Shown: in pieces, positions 1 to 11,872 of the stretch
Layout of the letters: each line of letters starts with the position of its first letter
How positions within the stretch are numbered: position 1 is the first letter of the stretch
Assembly: GCF_026210795.1 (NCBI RefSeq)
Contig: NC_089439.1
Span: 3,100,001 to 3,164,000, forward strand
Origin: Rhizophagus irregularis
Lineage: Eukaryota > Glomeromycota > Glomeromycetes > Glomerales > Glomeraceae
DNA length: 64,000 nucleotides
Direction: 5' to 3'
Program-made: the position numbers and the translations under genes
Notes under the pieces: model-generated
What the model was told of the DNA's origin: nothing
Databases searched by the model: none
What the model saw: only the letters and a program-made list of their open reading frames with translations

Positions 1-680
1 CAATGATCCTATTGGGAATCTAAAAAAAAAGGAAACCGATCAGCAAAAAAAAGAATGAAAGAATAAAATAAAATGATTTATACATACGTTCCTTCCCCGT
101 ATACAAATAATTGATTATCATGTAAATTAAAATTATTACAATAAAATACACATAAATAATTAATTAAATCATCTTTAGAGATCTTATTGAAATTTAAATT
201 TTCATATGTATTATTAGAAATTTTTTCAAAAGATTTTAAATTATTAATAGATTGTTCTGTTCTATGAGTCATTAATTTTAAGAATGTTTCAAATAAATAA
301 TTTTCATTATTATTATTATTATTAAAAAATTTTTCAATTAAAATTGTAACTCTTTTTAACATTTCTTCATCCATATTATTTTTTGATTTTTTATAAAGAG
401 GACAAAGTAATTTATGATGTGATATCCAAGATGATTTTTGACATGATCTATCGCAATAATAAACTCTTTGACATTTTGAACATGTTTGTAAATTATTTTC
501 CTTCTTTTTTAAACATTGATCACATCTAATTTTATTATATGTTAAAATTGGAAATGATATTAAAGGATGTGATATAATTATCGTTTTTCCTATATCAATT
601 TTTTTATTCGTAATTATTGAACGAAATTTATTTTCATTTTCTACTAATGATAATCCATTTTGAGATAAAAAAGTTTCCAT
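1..680 (-). CDS. SMYD-type MYND zinc finger / SET domain protein, 5' part
   Basis: This is the N-terminal part of a protein of the SMYD family (SET plus MYND; protein-lysine methyltransferases). Exon 1 is 680..88. A 68-bp intron (87..20, GTATGT...TAG) follows, and exon 2 starts at 19 and leaves the window at 1. The MYND finger is complete: C53, C56, C67, C70, C76, C80, H88/H89 and C93, counted from the ATG at 680. A SET N-terminal stretch precedes it, as usual when MYND is inserted in SET. Across the intron the frame reads GEGTFPIGSL, matching the SMYD motif just before the NHSC cofactor/substrate site, which would lie outside the window. I chose the ATG at 678-680; an in-frame TTG further up is not a credible start. 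Catalytic residues cannot be checked here, so activity is inferred from the family. Confidence 0.85.
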
Positions 681-1012
681 TTTTTTTTGAGTCAAAAAAA
701 AAAAATTTTTTTTAAACAGAAATCATTGTTACACGGATCGTGATATCACGTGTGTGGTATATAGCTTATTATCAGTAATTCAGTATCATAAAAAGTATAT
801 TTTAACTTATTGTTTCTTTTTACGAACTTCCTACTCTTTCTATGAAAGATACTGTACATTCGACGTTCTCGAAAAGCACATTCCCAAATAATGATCAAAT
901 TGGTCAAATCCTCGGATTAATGCATCTAAATTGGGGTGACAAATATTTTTAGGGGTTGTTGAAAATCATTAATAATTGGCGTAACTTACAGAAAAAAAAA
1001 AATTTCTGTAAA

Positions 1013-2572
1013 ATGTCTAACGAAGTATCCTCAAAATTAAATTTAATTATTTTAGAATGTTTTGATGATATATTTTCAAATTTTGAAAGGGATACGAAAG
1101 CATTATATTCATTTCTTTTAGTTAATCGGTTTTGGTGTAAAATTATAATTCCATTATTATGGAAATATCCATTTTCGATCACATCAAAAGGAAAAGAAAT
1201 TAAGACATTATCATCATTACTCACCGAGGAAGAAAAATTAGAAATTATTAAAGAAGGAATTAATTTACCACCAAAAGATTTCTCTTCAATGTTATTTAAT
1301 TATGCTTTATATATAAGAGAATATAATACTTCAACACTTTATCAATCAATTGAAGGATGGTATAAAGAAATTGTTTATAATGATTTTTATTTTAGAATTT
1401 CTTATACAACTCGTGTTAAAGCTCAATTAAAAATTATTTTTAAGGTATTTACAAAATTAATCATGAAAAATTCAACCAATATTAAAAATCTTTCCCTTTT
1501 ATCTCCTATTATTCAAAATGATATACCTGATGTCAATATTTTTATTAATTCTCAACCTGGATTTAAAAACATTGAAAATTTTGAATGGAATATTTCTTTT
1601 GATGCTCCTAATTTATTTTTTCTTATAAAATCACTTGAAAATATTTCTCATAACATTCAAGATTTAAGAATTTATGATAGTAATAGAATGTTATATAATA
1701 TAAGTAACAATGATAATTATATTGATTTAATTGTATCATTAATTAAAGCACAACATAATCTTACTTTTGTTTCATTTGATAGATTTGGTCCTGAGTTTGC
1801 CCCTATTCTTAAAATATTATCCATTCATTCAATTTCTTTAACCACTTTACAATTAAGTCATATTTCTAATGGTATATCATTAGCTCCAATTCAACAAATT
1901 AAAAATTTACAAAACTTTAGTTTATATAAATGTGATAATTTAAATGAAATTATTTTTAATGATTTTACTAAAACTGATTTTAATTTAAAATCATTAAATA
2001 TAGGCTTAGTAAAAGAAAATGTTTTTAAATCTTTTCTTAAATTAACTAATAGAAATTTAGAAAAAATTTCCTTTGTTCTTAATAATACTTCAAATAAGAT
2101 AGATGTTCAAGATCTTTTTATTAGATGTCCAAATATTTTTGATTTAAAAATTATGTTTAGATGTAAAATTGATTTACTTTTTTTATCAATATTGGCAAAT
2201 AATTTAACATACTTAACACATCTTACTCTTCATACTTATAATCATTATGGAAATGAAATTTTAATTGAATTAAGTAAACCTATTTTACCAAAATTAAAAT
2301 TTCTTAATATTAGATTACCTGAACTTAATATTTTAAAAAATTATTTAAAAATAACTATTTCACCTTTAGAAAAAATTTTTTTTATTTATAGTAGTAAAAT
2401 TAATATAGATTATATTAATATTTTATTGGAATTTTCTAAAAAAAAGAAAACTTTAAAAATAATTGGAATTAGTTTAAATTCTGATGATGATAATTTTAAA
2501 AATTTTGTAAAAATAACAAAAGATTATTTACGAATTATTAATATTTTTAATAATATATTTATAAAGATCTAG
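1013..2572 (+). CDS. F-box-type protein with leucine-rich repeats
   Basis: Single-exon gene of 519 aa starting at ATG 1013; the frame is open upstream only through a TTG. The first 45-50 residues have an F-box-like pattern: hydrophobic helix, then a LVNRFWCKIIIPLLW segment. That resembles the very large F-box families of Rhizophagus, in which the motif bridges to Skp1 in SCF ubiquitin ligases. The rest is rich in Leu, Ile and Asn with irregular LRR-like spacing (for example NLQNFSLYKCDNLNEI and NLTYLTHLTLHTYN), typical of a substrate-recognition part. The substrate is unknown. It is divergently arranged with the MYND/SET gene, with about 330 bp between the two starts. Codon use is as AT-rich as its neighbours. 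The F-box call rests on pattern only. Confidence 0.7.
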   Translation: MSNEVSSKLNLIILECFDDIFSNFERDTKALYSFLLVNRFWCKIIIPLLWKYPFSITSKGKEIKTLSSLLTEEEKLEIIKEGINLPPKDFSSMLFNYALYIREYNTSTLYQSIEGWYKEIVYNDFYFRISYTTRVKAQLKIIFKVFTKLIMKNSTNIKNLSLLSPIIQNDIPDVNIFINSQPGFKNIENFEWNISFDAPNLFFLIKSLENISHNIQDLRIYDSNRMLYNISNNDNYIDLIVSLIKAQHNLTFVSFDRFGPEFAPILKILSIHSISLTTLQLSHISNGISLAPIQQIKNLQNFSLYKCDNLNEIIFNDFTKTDFNLKSLNIGLVKENVFKSFLKLTNRNLEKISFVLNNTSNKIDVQDLFIRCPNIFDLKIMFRCKIDLLFLSILANNLTYLTHLTLHTYNHYGNEILIELSKPILPKLKFLNIRLPELNILKNYLKITISPLEKIFFIYSSKINIDYINILLEFSKKKKTLKIIGISLNSDDDNFKNFVKITKDYLRIINIFNNIFIKI

Positions 2573-3740
2573 TAGTATTATTTTTATATATTGTTTAAAT
2601 AATCTTACATTCTGTCAAGTTAATTTATATTAATTATAAGTTTATTAATTAGATTTTTTTTTTATAATATTAAAAAAAAATGTTTATTAATAATTTTAAA
2701 ATTATTTATTTGGTTATTTTATATAAAATTTTACAATTACTAATTTTTATTTTAGTAAAATTTGAATCAATTTTACTTTTTAAAAAAAGGAATAATTAGA
2801 AATAAAGGATTAAAATAAACAAAAGAAATAAATAAAGTTAAATGAAAAAAAATGAAGAAAAATAAAATTTGAACAAAAAGAAATAAAATTAAACAAAAAG
2901 AAATAAAAAGAAATAAAAAAAAACAATTAATAAAAAAAAAAAATTAGTTAATATTATTTTAAAATAAAATAATAAGAAAAAAAGTTTTATTTACTTTATT
3001 TTTTATAGTTAAAGTTATTTAAAAAGCCATTTCAAAATCAACTAAAAAGAATATAGTTAATAAAAGCAAATATAACAGAAAATAAATAAAATATTATCAG
3101 TATTATACTTCTCCGCTAATTAATTACATTGTATTTTGGCAAACGAATCAATTCACTATTTATTATAAAATTACTATGAATTAATTATGTCTGTCAAAAT
3201 ACATTACATCTGTCAAAATAAATTTAATTAGTATTTTGACATTTTGACGAAAAGTATAATCAGTATTTAAATTTTAATAATTGTAAATTATTTTTTTTCT
3301 GATTTATATAATTTTTATATCATTATTTATTTTTCTCTAAAGTTTTATTTTATTGCACCGTAATCTATAAATATAAAATTTAATATTATAAGTAAAATAC
3401 AATAATAATAATATTAAAAAATATATATACATACTAATAAATGATTTTTTTTTTAAAAAAAACAGCTCTTTTAATGCAATTTATATTAAAGGAATTATAA
3501 TATCAGTAATATACATTTTTTCACTTTATTTATTTATAAATTCAAGTGTAAATACTAAATTTAACTAATTATTTTCTCTAATATAATAATTTAAAATTGT
3601 AATATTATATTATTATAATAAATTATAATTCTTACACTATATTAAAAATATTTGTAGTAATTTTTTTAAGTTTTTTATCATTTTTTATTATGTATTAATT
3701 TTCTAAGTAAAGTTATTTCATTTTTTTTATAAAATTATAA
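2573..3740. other. AT-rich intergenic DNA
   Basis: Mostly A/T homopolymer runs downstream of the F-box gene. No ORF with recognisable content. Around 3125-3245 a motif close to TGTATTTTGGCA recurs in both orientations, possibly the remains of a small inverted-repeat element. Confidence 0.6.
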
Positions 3741-3742
3741 TA

Positions 3743-4995
3743 CAGTCAACTCTCTTTATAGTCACACATTTGGGACAGTCCATATTTGGTGATTATAAAG
3801 AGATGTGACTATATAAAAAATTTCTTATATTAGTATATCATAATTCCGGCCAAAAATTAACATAATTTTAGCTAAAATTATACTCAAAACTTTATTGTAT
3901 CGTAACTCCGCCAATATTAATCGTAGAGAGATGATCTTACCGCCATTCGATTCGTCTTGATGAGACGGTTCTAATGGTATAAAATACATCGAAATCCAAT
4001 CACTAGATTAATTTCCGAAATTAAAAAATATTAATGGTTTTTGTGTAATAACTCTGCCAATATTGATCCTAGAGAGACAATCTTACTACCATTCGATTCG
4101 TCTTAATGCGACGAATCTAATGGTATAAAATACATCGAAATCCAATCACTAGATTAATTTCCGAAATTAAAAAAATATTAATGGTTTTTGTGTAATAACT
4201 CTGCCAATATTGATCCTAGAGAGACGATCTTACCGCCATTCGATTCGTCTTGATGAGACGGTTCTAATGGTATAAAATACATCGAAATCCAATCACTATA
4301 TTAATTTCCGAAATTAAAAAATATTAATGGTTTTTGTGTAATAACTCTGCCAATATTGATCCTAGAGAGACAATCTTACTACCATTCGATTCGTCTTAAT
4401 GCGACGAATCTAATGGTATAAAATACATCGAAATCCAATCACTAGATCATTTTCCGAAATTAAAAAATATTAAATGGTTTTTAAGTAGTAACTCCGTCAA
4501 TATTGATCACAGAGAGATGAGCTTACCACCATTCGATTCGTCTTGATGAGGCGATTCCAACGAGCTATTAATCGTCTTTTTACAATCACTAGGTACTGAG
4601 AAATTTAGCAAAATGTTAAATGGCGCAGTAAACGTAAATCAAGAAATATAATAATGCCGATGCTTAACATTTTGTTGAATAACTCATCAGCCAGTGATCG
4701 CAAAAGGATAAAACTACCACCATTCGATTCATCTCAGTGAGACGATTCTAACAAGCTATGATACATCTTTGTACGATTATTAGATGCCAAGTTATTTAAT
4801 ATATTCTTTATATAACTGTGATTATAAACGGTTCTTTTTAATATAAGATTTTTGAGGATAGGTGTGATAGTGACTATAGATAGATTGTGACTATATAGGA
4901 TAGTTTTTAATAATAAAGTGTTTTGAACATTCAACTGGTGTGACTATATAGTAGAATGTGACTATAACGGGAGTGACTATAGAGGGAGTTGACTG
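3743..4995. mobile_element. TA-flanked non-autonomous inverted-repeat element, copy 1 (1253 bp)
   Basis: The ends form terminal inverted repeats: CAGTCAACTCTCTTTATAGTC at the left and the complement of CAGTCAACTCCCTCTATAG at the right, flanked by TA on both sides (3741-3742 and 4996-4997). CAGT ends with TA duplication are typical of the Tc1/mariner-pogo group. It has no transposase, so it is a MITE-like passenger. Inside are about five tandem units of 144-149 bp (see the repeat entry). An inverted, shorter copy lies at about 18351-19312. Confidence 0.85.
3900..4600. repeat. Tandem array of ~145-bp units in an A-B-A-B order
   Basis: Units begin near 3907, 4051, 4200, 4345 and 4494, each with a core close to CCATTCGATTCGTCTTGATG followed by a near-palindromic GAGACGG. 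Units 1 and 3 resemble each other (CTTGATGAGACGG), as do units 2 and 4 (CTTAATGCGACGAATC). This points to duplication of a dimer of about 290 bp. Confidence 0.85.
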
Positions 4996-4997
4996 TA

Positions 4998-6080
4998 TTG
5001 TTTTTTAATTAAAAAAGTTTAATAATTATATTTTTTACTGGTTTTCTAAATTGTTTATGTATATTTTTTATTTTTTAATATTAAATTATTATTAATATTA
5101 TATGATCCTAAATATTAAAAATAAGATTATTTGGCTAAGAATAACTCATTTTAAATAATATCTACCTATTGAGTTACTCATCACTCAACAGTATATAGTA
5201 ATAATAGTATATAAAATACAATTATATATAATAATAGTAGTTTTTAGATTATTATTTTTATGTATATTTTTCTATTACCTTTTACTTTAATAAAATTGCA
5301 AATAAACTGTAATAGAAAAAAAAAATTATTGTTATTACTAATAATTCCATTAGCTAATAAAATTTTCATATTAAATTTTTTAAGATCAAATACTTTTTAT
5401 ATTTTGGTAAAGTTTGATTAAAAGAAAGTTAAATCTTATAAAAATAAAAATTATTAAATTATAAATATTATTATAAGTAATTTTACCTTTTTGAAGGTGT
5501 TTTTTATATAATCTATATTTTTTTTTTTATTGCTATTGTAAAATATGAATTAAACCAAAATTAATATATTTGAATTTTAAAAATATATAATATAAATAAT
5601 ATATATACCATTTTAATACTTCTTATCTATCTATACTTTCAAACGAAAGATTAAACTGGCACAATAAAATTTATTAGTTCAGCTGATAATATATTTTATT
5701 TTATATTTATGCATGCATATATATCAGAATATGACAATATGTAAAACTATAATTCCCAGACGGCCGTACTGTGAATAATAATTTTACATATCTTTCAAAA
5801 AATATTCTTCACTGTTTTCCACAGGCTCAAATATTTTATTAAATAAATGTGCCATCATCATTTAGCATAAATAAAAAATATTTTGAATAATATTAATAAA
5901 TAATTTACCTGTTTAAGAATATAAGAAAGTTTTCTATTTTATTACCATTAAATAAACCTATATTTTATAAATTATAAAACCATAGAGTTATTAATTTCTA
6001 TATTCTAAATAAAATTATATTTATCTGCAATATATAATTTTTACTTATCTTAATTTGCTTTAGTATTATAATTTAAAACA
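4998..6080. other. AT-rich intergenic DNA
   Basis: No coding signal. Simple A/T runs, with one short GC-richer patch near 5757-5775 (CAGACGGCCGTACTGTG) of unknown meaning. Confidence 0.5.
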
Positions 6081-6084
6081 CCAT

Positions 6085-6200
6085 AATTAATTTGGAATGC
6101 CAATTTGGAATGCCATAATCAATTTGGAATGCCAATTTGGAATGCCATAATCAATTTGAGGTGCCATAATTAATTTGGAATGCTATGATAATTTGGGATT
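6085..6200. repeat. Short tandem repeat of AATTTGGAATGCC
   Basis: The motif AATTTGGAATGCC, alternating with CATAATCAATTTGGAATGCC, recurs about six times with small changes. This is a local minisatellite in non-coding DNA. Confidence 0.75.
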
Positions 6201-7224
6201 TGGGATTTACCTAATATATTTTTGGTAGTATGGTGATTGTAAATAATATTTATTAAAGAAAATTTTTCAAAAAAAAAAAGATTTTAAGAAATAAAAATAA
6301 GCAATAAGTAATAATATTAGATTCATACCTGTATTCCAAAAATATATTTCTACTATCTATCCTAGTTGGCTAATATAGAAGCAGATACTTTTGTAAAAAA
6401 CCCATTTATATAATGGCCAATCTGCATATCAACCATTTTTTGAAACCTTTGGCATTTTGATAAGATGTAGTTACTTTGAATCCTTTATTTTGAATAAGAT
6501 TTCACAGGATCTTTTCTTAATATATGACCATTCTGTATAACTCTAAGAACTTATTTATAATCTCTGCTTTTGATTATAAATTGGAGTTGTACGAAAATTT
6601 GGCTGATAAAGCTGACGATTTTGAATTAATGAGAGGGTGGCATTGTTTGACCATTGAATGTAAAAATTTACAACTCCAATTCCACCATCAATGTAAAGTT
6701 GATTGAAGTGTAATTGCCTTCCTTTAAAATTGAAAATACCCATATTTTCATGTATAATTTACCCTCAATATATATTATCCAGTAAATAGTTTACTATAAT
6801 CTCCATCTCCTTTTCACTTCTCTTTACCAAAATTATTATGATTCACTTACAGCAATGTGTTGATTTATGATAATGTGAATGTGTTTTTTGGGTAAAAGAA
6901 AGGTGCAAGATTAAATAAATAAGTATTCAGTATTATTGAAAAAAAAATTAAAATGAAATAATTCTGTTCTTTGTTTTCGAAACTTGTATAAAAAATTCAA
7001 TAAGAATGATGAATATAATTCAGTAAAAATGAACGACTATTTAAAAGGAGAATCTAACCTGAGAGTTGAAATTTGAGTATATATATAGAAATTCGAGTAT
7101 ATATAAGAAAAACCTATTGTTGTACAAATCAGAGACACTACGCAAATATAGTATAATTACGGGTGTAATAGCAACTGCACCGCGAGTTCGACACGTGAAG
7201 ATGCTTTATTTGATATACTGCGCC
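6201..7224. other. Gene-poor DNA with short uninformative ORFs
   Basis: Contains open frames of 60-75 codons on both strands, several starting at non-ATG codons and none with a recognisable domain. I see nothing I would call a gene. Confidence 0.4.
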
Positions 7225-7337
7225 GCAAATGTATCGTTCTTATACGATCAGCTGCTATGTTCTTATACGACGTTATGTCACATAATATAGGTCGTATAAG
7301 ATAGTATGTCGTACACGTATAAGAACGATACATTTGC
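7225..7337. repeat. Nested palindrome with perfect 22-bp arms
   Basis: The arm GCAAATGTATCGTTCTTATA+CG at 7225-7246 is perfectly complementary to 7316-7337. Inside, CTTATACGAC at 7262-7271 pairs with GTCGTATAAG at 7292-7301. The core TTCTTATACGA therefore occurs four times, two in each direction, and could fold as a two-tier hairpin or bind a dimeric protein. The surrounding 7140-7350 is visibly richer in GC than its flanks. Confidence 0.85.
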
Positions 7338-10300
7338 TACTGCGCCAGACCTTTGCTGTGCCGTTACATGTGACGAGATTCATGTGATCATGACGAAAGA
7401 TCAATATGCCAAAATATAACAAGAAGAGTAATATGTTCGTTTTATTTTGTAATATCTTTATAGCCGAAAAATGGTTAGCATCGTGATGACATGTTTCAAG
7501 AAGATAGCCGAGTATTAAAATCAGACATACCTTATATTGCTTTGCAAAATATATTCGTTCGTATGATTGTAAATATCGATGATGCATATAATGATAAGTT
7601 AGATTGATTTGATTAGTTTCGTTCGATATTATTTTTACTTGCATGAGGTAGATAAAAGGATTCACTAACCAGGACATCACCTTTTTATATCATTCGTAGG
7701 ATCGAAATTACGTTAATATAATCACATCACGAAATCTGATCAACGTTAATTAAACTTAATGCTATTCATAAGAAAAGAACTTCAACGGTTAACGTTAATT
7801 CATACGGCAAATCTTTAGGAAAAAAGGGACTGATGGGTATTTTTCTGATGGTCGAGCATATGTCACAAGGGCGCAGAATAAATTTCGAATACATGTGACA
7901 CCTGCGGACACCTTAGAAATCTTTAAATTAGTAACTATACTGCATATAAACTTACCTTCACATAAAATAAATACTGCATATAAACTTACGGATCTGATAA
8001 AAATTTAGTAACATTTTAAAACAATTTAATTACTAATAATAAATTAGTAGATCCAGCAATTTGGTTTATTAAGAAAGAAATATTTATATAAACTAACCGT
8101 ATTTATTTATAATAGTACATCGATCAATACTTGGTTATTGTTCAGTTGAGACATCCAATGTTAAAATCGTTATTAGTAACATTTAATTCCTATTGGTCAC
8201 CACAGTATTCCTAATGACAAAACTATAATTTAATTATTGGAGGGATATCAGTCGAAGATCGAACCCCATCCAATAACTATTTATAAATAAATTTTTATGA
8301 GAATCACTAAAAGCTTAACATAATAACGCTACAATATTACATTGTCGTAAACAACTTTGTGGCAGACAACTTTTGTGGCTTGTTGCGTGACACATTGCGC
8401 AGTATGCACGAATCTGCACATTAAATCTTTGACACTGGACCGTTAAATCTACCAATGAGTAAAGAATGGTATTAATATGACAACAATGTACATCAAATGG
8501 AATAATCATAAAACTTTTTTCAGAGATTTTGATTCTTTATATATAATCGAAATAATTCTTTATGAATCCGGAGTTTCAAGTCCATTCATTAATTTCATTT
8601 TCATATTAGGTAATTTAGTTCTTATATTAATTATTATTACTGTGGTCAAGATTGATCAAATCCTTTGTCTTTAATTATTTCATTTAGTCTTTCAAAGAAA
8701 GAATACTTTAGAAATTCTTTATATCATAATAAAAAAGAAAAATGGGTATCATTATTATCAAAATAATAAAAAAAAAGAATTGTTATTATTGATAATATGA
8801 AACAATTAAATACATAATTACTATCAACAAAAAGCCCGAATGAGGACCAAAATAAACTTTTATTTCCTTTTTGAAAATATTAAGGTAGAAAAAAAGAATT
8901 AATGCATAATAATCCTCAGCAAAAAGGTAATCTAAAAAAAGGAATGGAAAAACTAAAATTCCAATTCCAATTAATAAATACATCATCAGCATATGAAGAA
9001 GATGAAATACACATATCTAAGGAGTTATTTTTAGAGAATTTTTATTAAGAGGGAGATAAAATAATGATTGACAAAAAAAACTAAAATCGCGGAAAATCGG
9101 TGTAACAGCAAACAAATTACGCCATTTACGTCATTCATAATTCAAAAAATGAAGATTTGATTGGGTACGGCATAAAGATTCAACCGAAAAGATATCTAAA
9201 AATTAACCGGATGATCCGAATACTGCGGAAAATGAAATTTTTTATTCTTTCAATAAAGAAATGTTTTTCTTTTTTTAAATTTATTAGAATTTTTAATTTT
9301 TAAAATACAAATGACAAATTTTGAATTGTTTTTACTTCTTTTTTTTTAAAAAATAAAATAAATAAAAGAATAATAAATTAGTAAAAAAAAAATAAAAAAA
9401 AAAGAATAATAATTTAATAAAAGGAAGAAAAAAAAAAAATCATCCAAAAAATATTACATCATTATATGAAGAATGATTTTAAGGAATATTATTGAAAGAA
9501 TGAAAAACATTTAAGTGGGTTTCTAATCTATATAAATAAAATAAAGTATATTATTAATCCTCGGTAACCTATTAAACACAAATTTACATTTATAGAATGC
9601 TTACAAACCCAGCCAGCTTATCAATTCATAATTATTGTATATCTATATACGTTGTATAAAGAAAAATACTATATAACTGATATAATATTATATTATATAT
9701 ACCGTATATATATAATTTTTACTGTAATAAACTTTATACTAATACAAATTAAAACAAACAAAAAAATATTTATCCGATCTGATAACTTTTGCAAATTTTC
9801 ACGCAGTGATCAATTTTTTTTTTTAGAGGTATGAAGAGATGTTTTTGTAACGGTGTAACCATATGTCATTTGGCATAATTAGAGAATGTTTACTATTATA
9901 GAAAAAAAAAAAAGTAACAAAAAAAAACCCCAACAAATTATTAAAAAATATGCAAGATAGATTATTTTTGGGTTGATCTGTACTGCGGTTATTTTAAGAA
10001 GATTCTTTAATATTAAAACCGATTTTTTATTTATATTATTATAAATCTATCTTGGCAAAGTAAACATTACTATAAAACTTTAAATTTTTTTAGAACCAAT
10101 ATTTTTACGATCATCGTGTTACCTTGACTGAATAAGTAAATAAATGAAAATTAAATCTCCTATCAAATTTTTTTTAGGGGTGATTTTCATTTCTTTCATT
10201 TTTTTTTTTTGGCGTTAATTCATTGATCAATATAATATGAATAAAATAAGAAATACGAATTAATTAGTAAATTTTATGATTTTATGATGTATTTTCGGAA

Positions 10301-11371
10301 ACTAAACTGCGATAATATTTATTCAATTTCCTTTTATATTTTTTAGAGTTTAAAATATGAAATGATATACAACTTACTCTACACATGAATTATGCATGAA
10401 ACACGAATTAAGATTCACCGCAGAATCAAATGATTTACTAATTGAGTTAATTTGTTCACAAGAAAATTCTTTACATTGTTTTCCCCAAACAATTTATTTC
10501 AATATAAAAAATTTTATTATAATAATACGTGTATATATAATATACGTGTATAATATATATTATATACGCATATACATATATAATTATACTGTACATACAT
10601 ATACATATATTATATATACAGCATACCTATTGTATTTTGTACTCTAAATAATTAAAACAAAGAAAATAATTCAAAAATGAATCACAACATTTTCCGCAGT
10701 ATCCATTGCCAATACGCAGTACATTAACCATAATCAATAAAAACAATGTTATTTATTATAAATCTTAATATATTTTGTATCACAGAAATTTGTCAAATTT
10801 TAGAAGTGAAATTCGGAAAAGTGAAATAATTAATTAACCTAATTTAGAGTATTATGAAAGATATTTAATTTTAATCTGATAAAAAAGAATTTAATGGAAG
10901 CTTACGACATTTCACGTGTTCATTACGTGTTTAATTTGCATGTTCGCTTTGAATAAAAAAAAATGATGAAAAAGTAAAGTAATTCATTCGAAAGCAAAAC
11001 ATACGTGTTATATAAGGTTTTAATAATCTTTGTTTTTTTTTAATTCTTATTCTTAGATTTTTTTTTGGTGTTTTTTCTTTTTTTTTTCTTTTTTTTTTTA
11101 GGATAATTATTTTACACATATATTCTATCTATTAATTAACCGGGAAAAAAAAAAACATATACATACGTAAAAAAAAGGTTAAAAAATAAAGGGGAATTAT
11201 ATACATTCTCAATGTCCTTCATACTATAAAACATATAAAATTCTTAAATATATATATATAAAAACTAAAACTAATAAAATAATCAATTATCAATCGAAAT
11301 TCTCGCGTAAATAATAATATATTCGTTGATTCGTCTTCATCGTCGTTTTTATTCGTCGTTTTTTCTGAAAT
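7338..11371. other. Long gene-poor stretch
   Basis: About 4 kb of AT-rich DNA. Short ORFs such as those near 7273-7680, 8315-8509 and 10396-10647 are low complexity or overlap repeats. A small inverted repeat, TTATTGGA at 8234-8241 with TCCAATAA at 8269-8276, encloses GATCGAACCCC, which resembles a hAT terminus. No gene is supported. Confidence 0.5.
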
Positions 11372-11872
11372 TTATTTGCTGTTCGAATATGTTGTCATCA
11401 AAATTGATGCTAATCTCGGCATACCACAAAATTCGTTAGTTATTTCGGTATATTCTTCCAAATCACTTTGTAATTCTTGACAAATCATGAAAATATCCCT
11501 ATTATCATTTATCATAACGCTTGAAGTATCGCGAAAAGGAATAAAAGGCGGTGGATTCCCGAGTTCTAATTGAGGAATGATATTATCGAGAATGTCGCAT
11601 AACGCAATATCTAAAGTTTCACGTATAATTGGGTTTGGTATCGTTTTAATATTTTGACATGAACAGACAGCTTTGAGCATCCATCTGAGATACTTTCTTG
11701 TTTCGGTTGAAACGCTTTGTGCGTCTTCGAACGTTTTCAATTTCAATTTTAAACAATATAAATTTCGTGCTATGTTTTGGATATTTGGTCCGTGAGATCT
11801 ATTAAGTGGGAATGGATTTGGAATATCCCAAGGTACCCACATCGTATAATTTTCTTGACTCCAATATCCCAT
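11372..11872 (-). CDS. Orphan 166-aa hypothetical protein
   Basis: Single ORF from a true ATG (11870-11872) to a stop at 11372. I do not recognise a family. The protein looks real: mixed composition, complex sequence, and clearly less AT-biased codon use than its flanks (GC-richer third positions such as CCG, GCG and ACG). It begins MGYWSQENYTMWVPWDIPNP and is rich in Trp and Pro at the N-terminus. The rest is predicted mainly helical, with Cys residues scattered and no zinc-binding spacing. No signal peptide and no membrane span. It lies about 2 kb beyond the 3' end of MAF1 on the same strand. It could be a lineage-specific gene, or one exon of a longer one. Confidence 0.6.
   Translation of the reverse strand: MGYWSQENYTMWVPWDIPNPFPLNRSHGPNIQNIARNLYCLKLKLKTFEDAQSVSTETRKYLRWMLKAVCSCQNIKTIPNPIIRETLDIALCDILDNIIPQLELGNPPPFIPFRDTSSVMINDNRDIFMICQELQSDLEEYTEITNEFCGMPRLASILMTTYSNSK

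Noticed and set aside
4734-4934. 66-codon ORF conserved between 4734-4934 and 18413-18613
   Set aside because: Both start at TTG and lie wholly inside two copies of the same non-coding element. Their similarity follows from recent duplication.
7273-7680. 135-codon minus-strand ORF
   Set aside because: Overlaps the palindrome, shows no domain and has no conserved pattern; downgraded to chance.
8234-8276. tRNA-like GGTTCGATC box on the minus strand
   Set aside because: No T-stem, anticodon arm or acceptor stem fits; it is a small inverted repeat resembling a hAT end.
10396-10647. 83-codon Tyr/Ile-rich ORF
   Set aside because: Encoded by TATA/CATA microsatellites.
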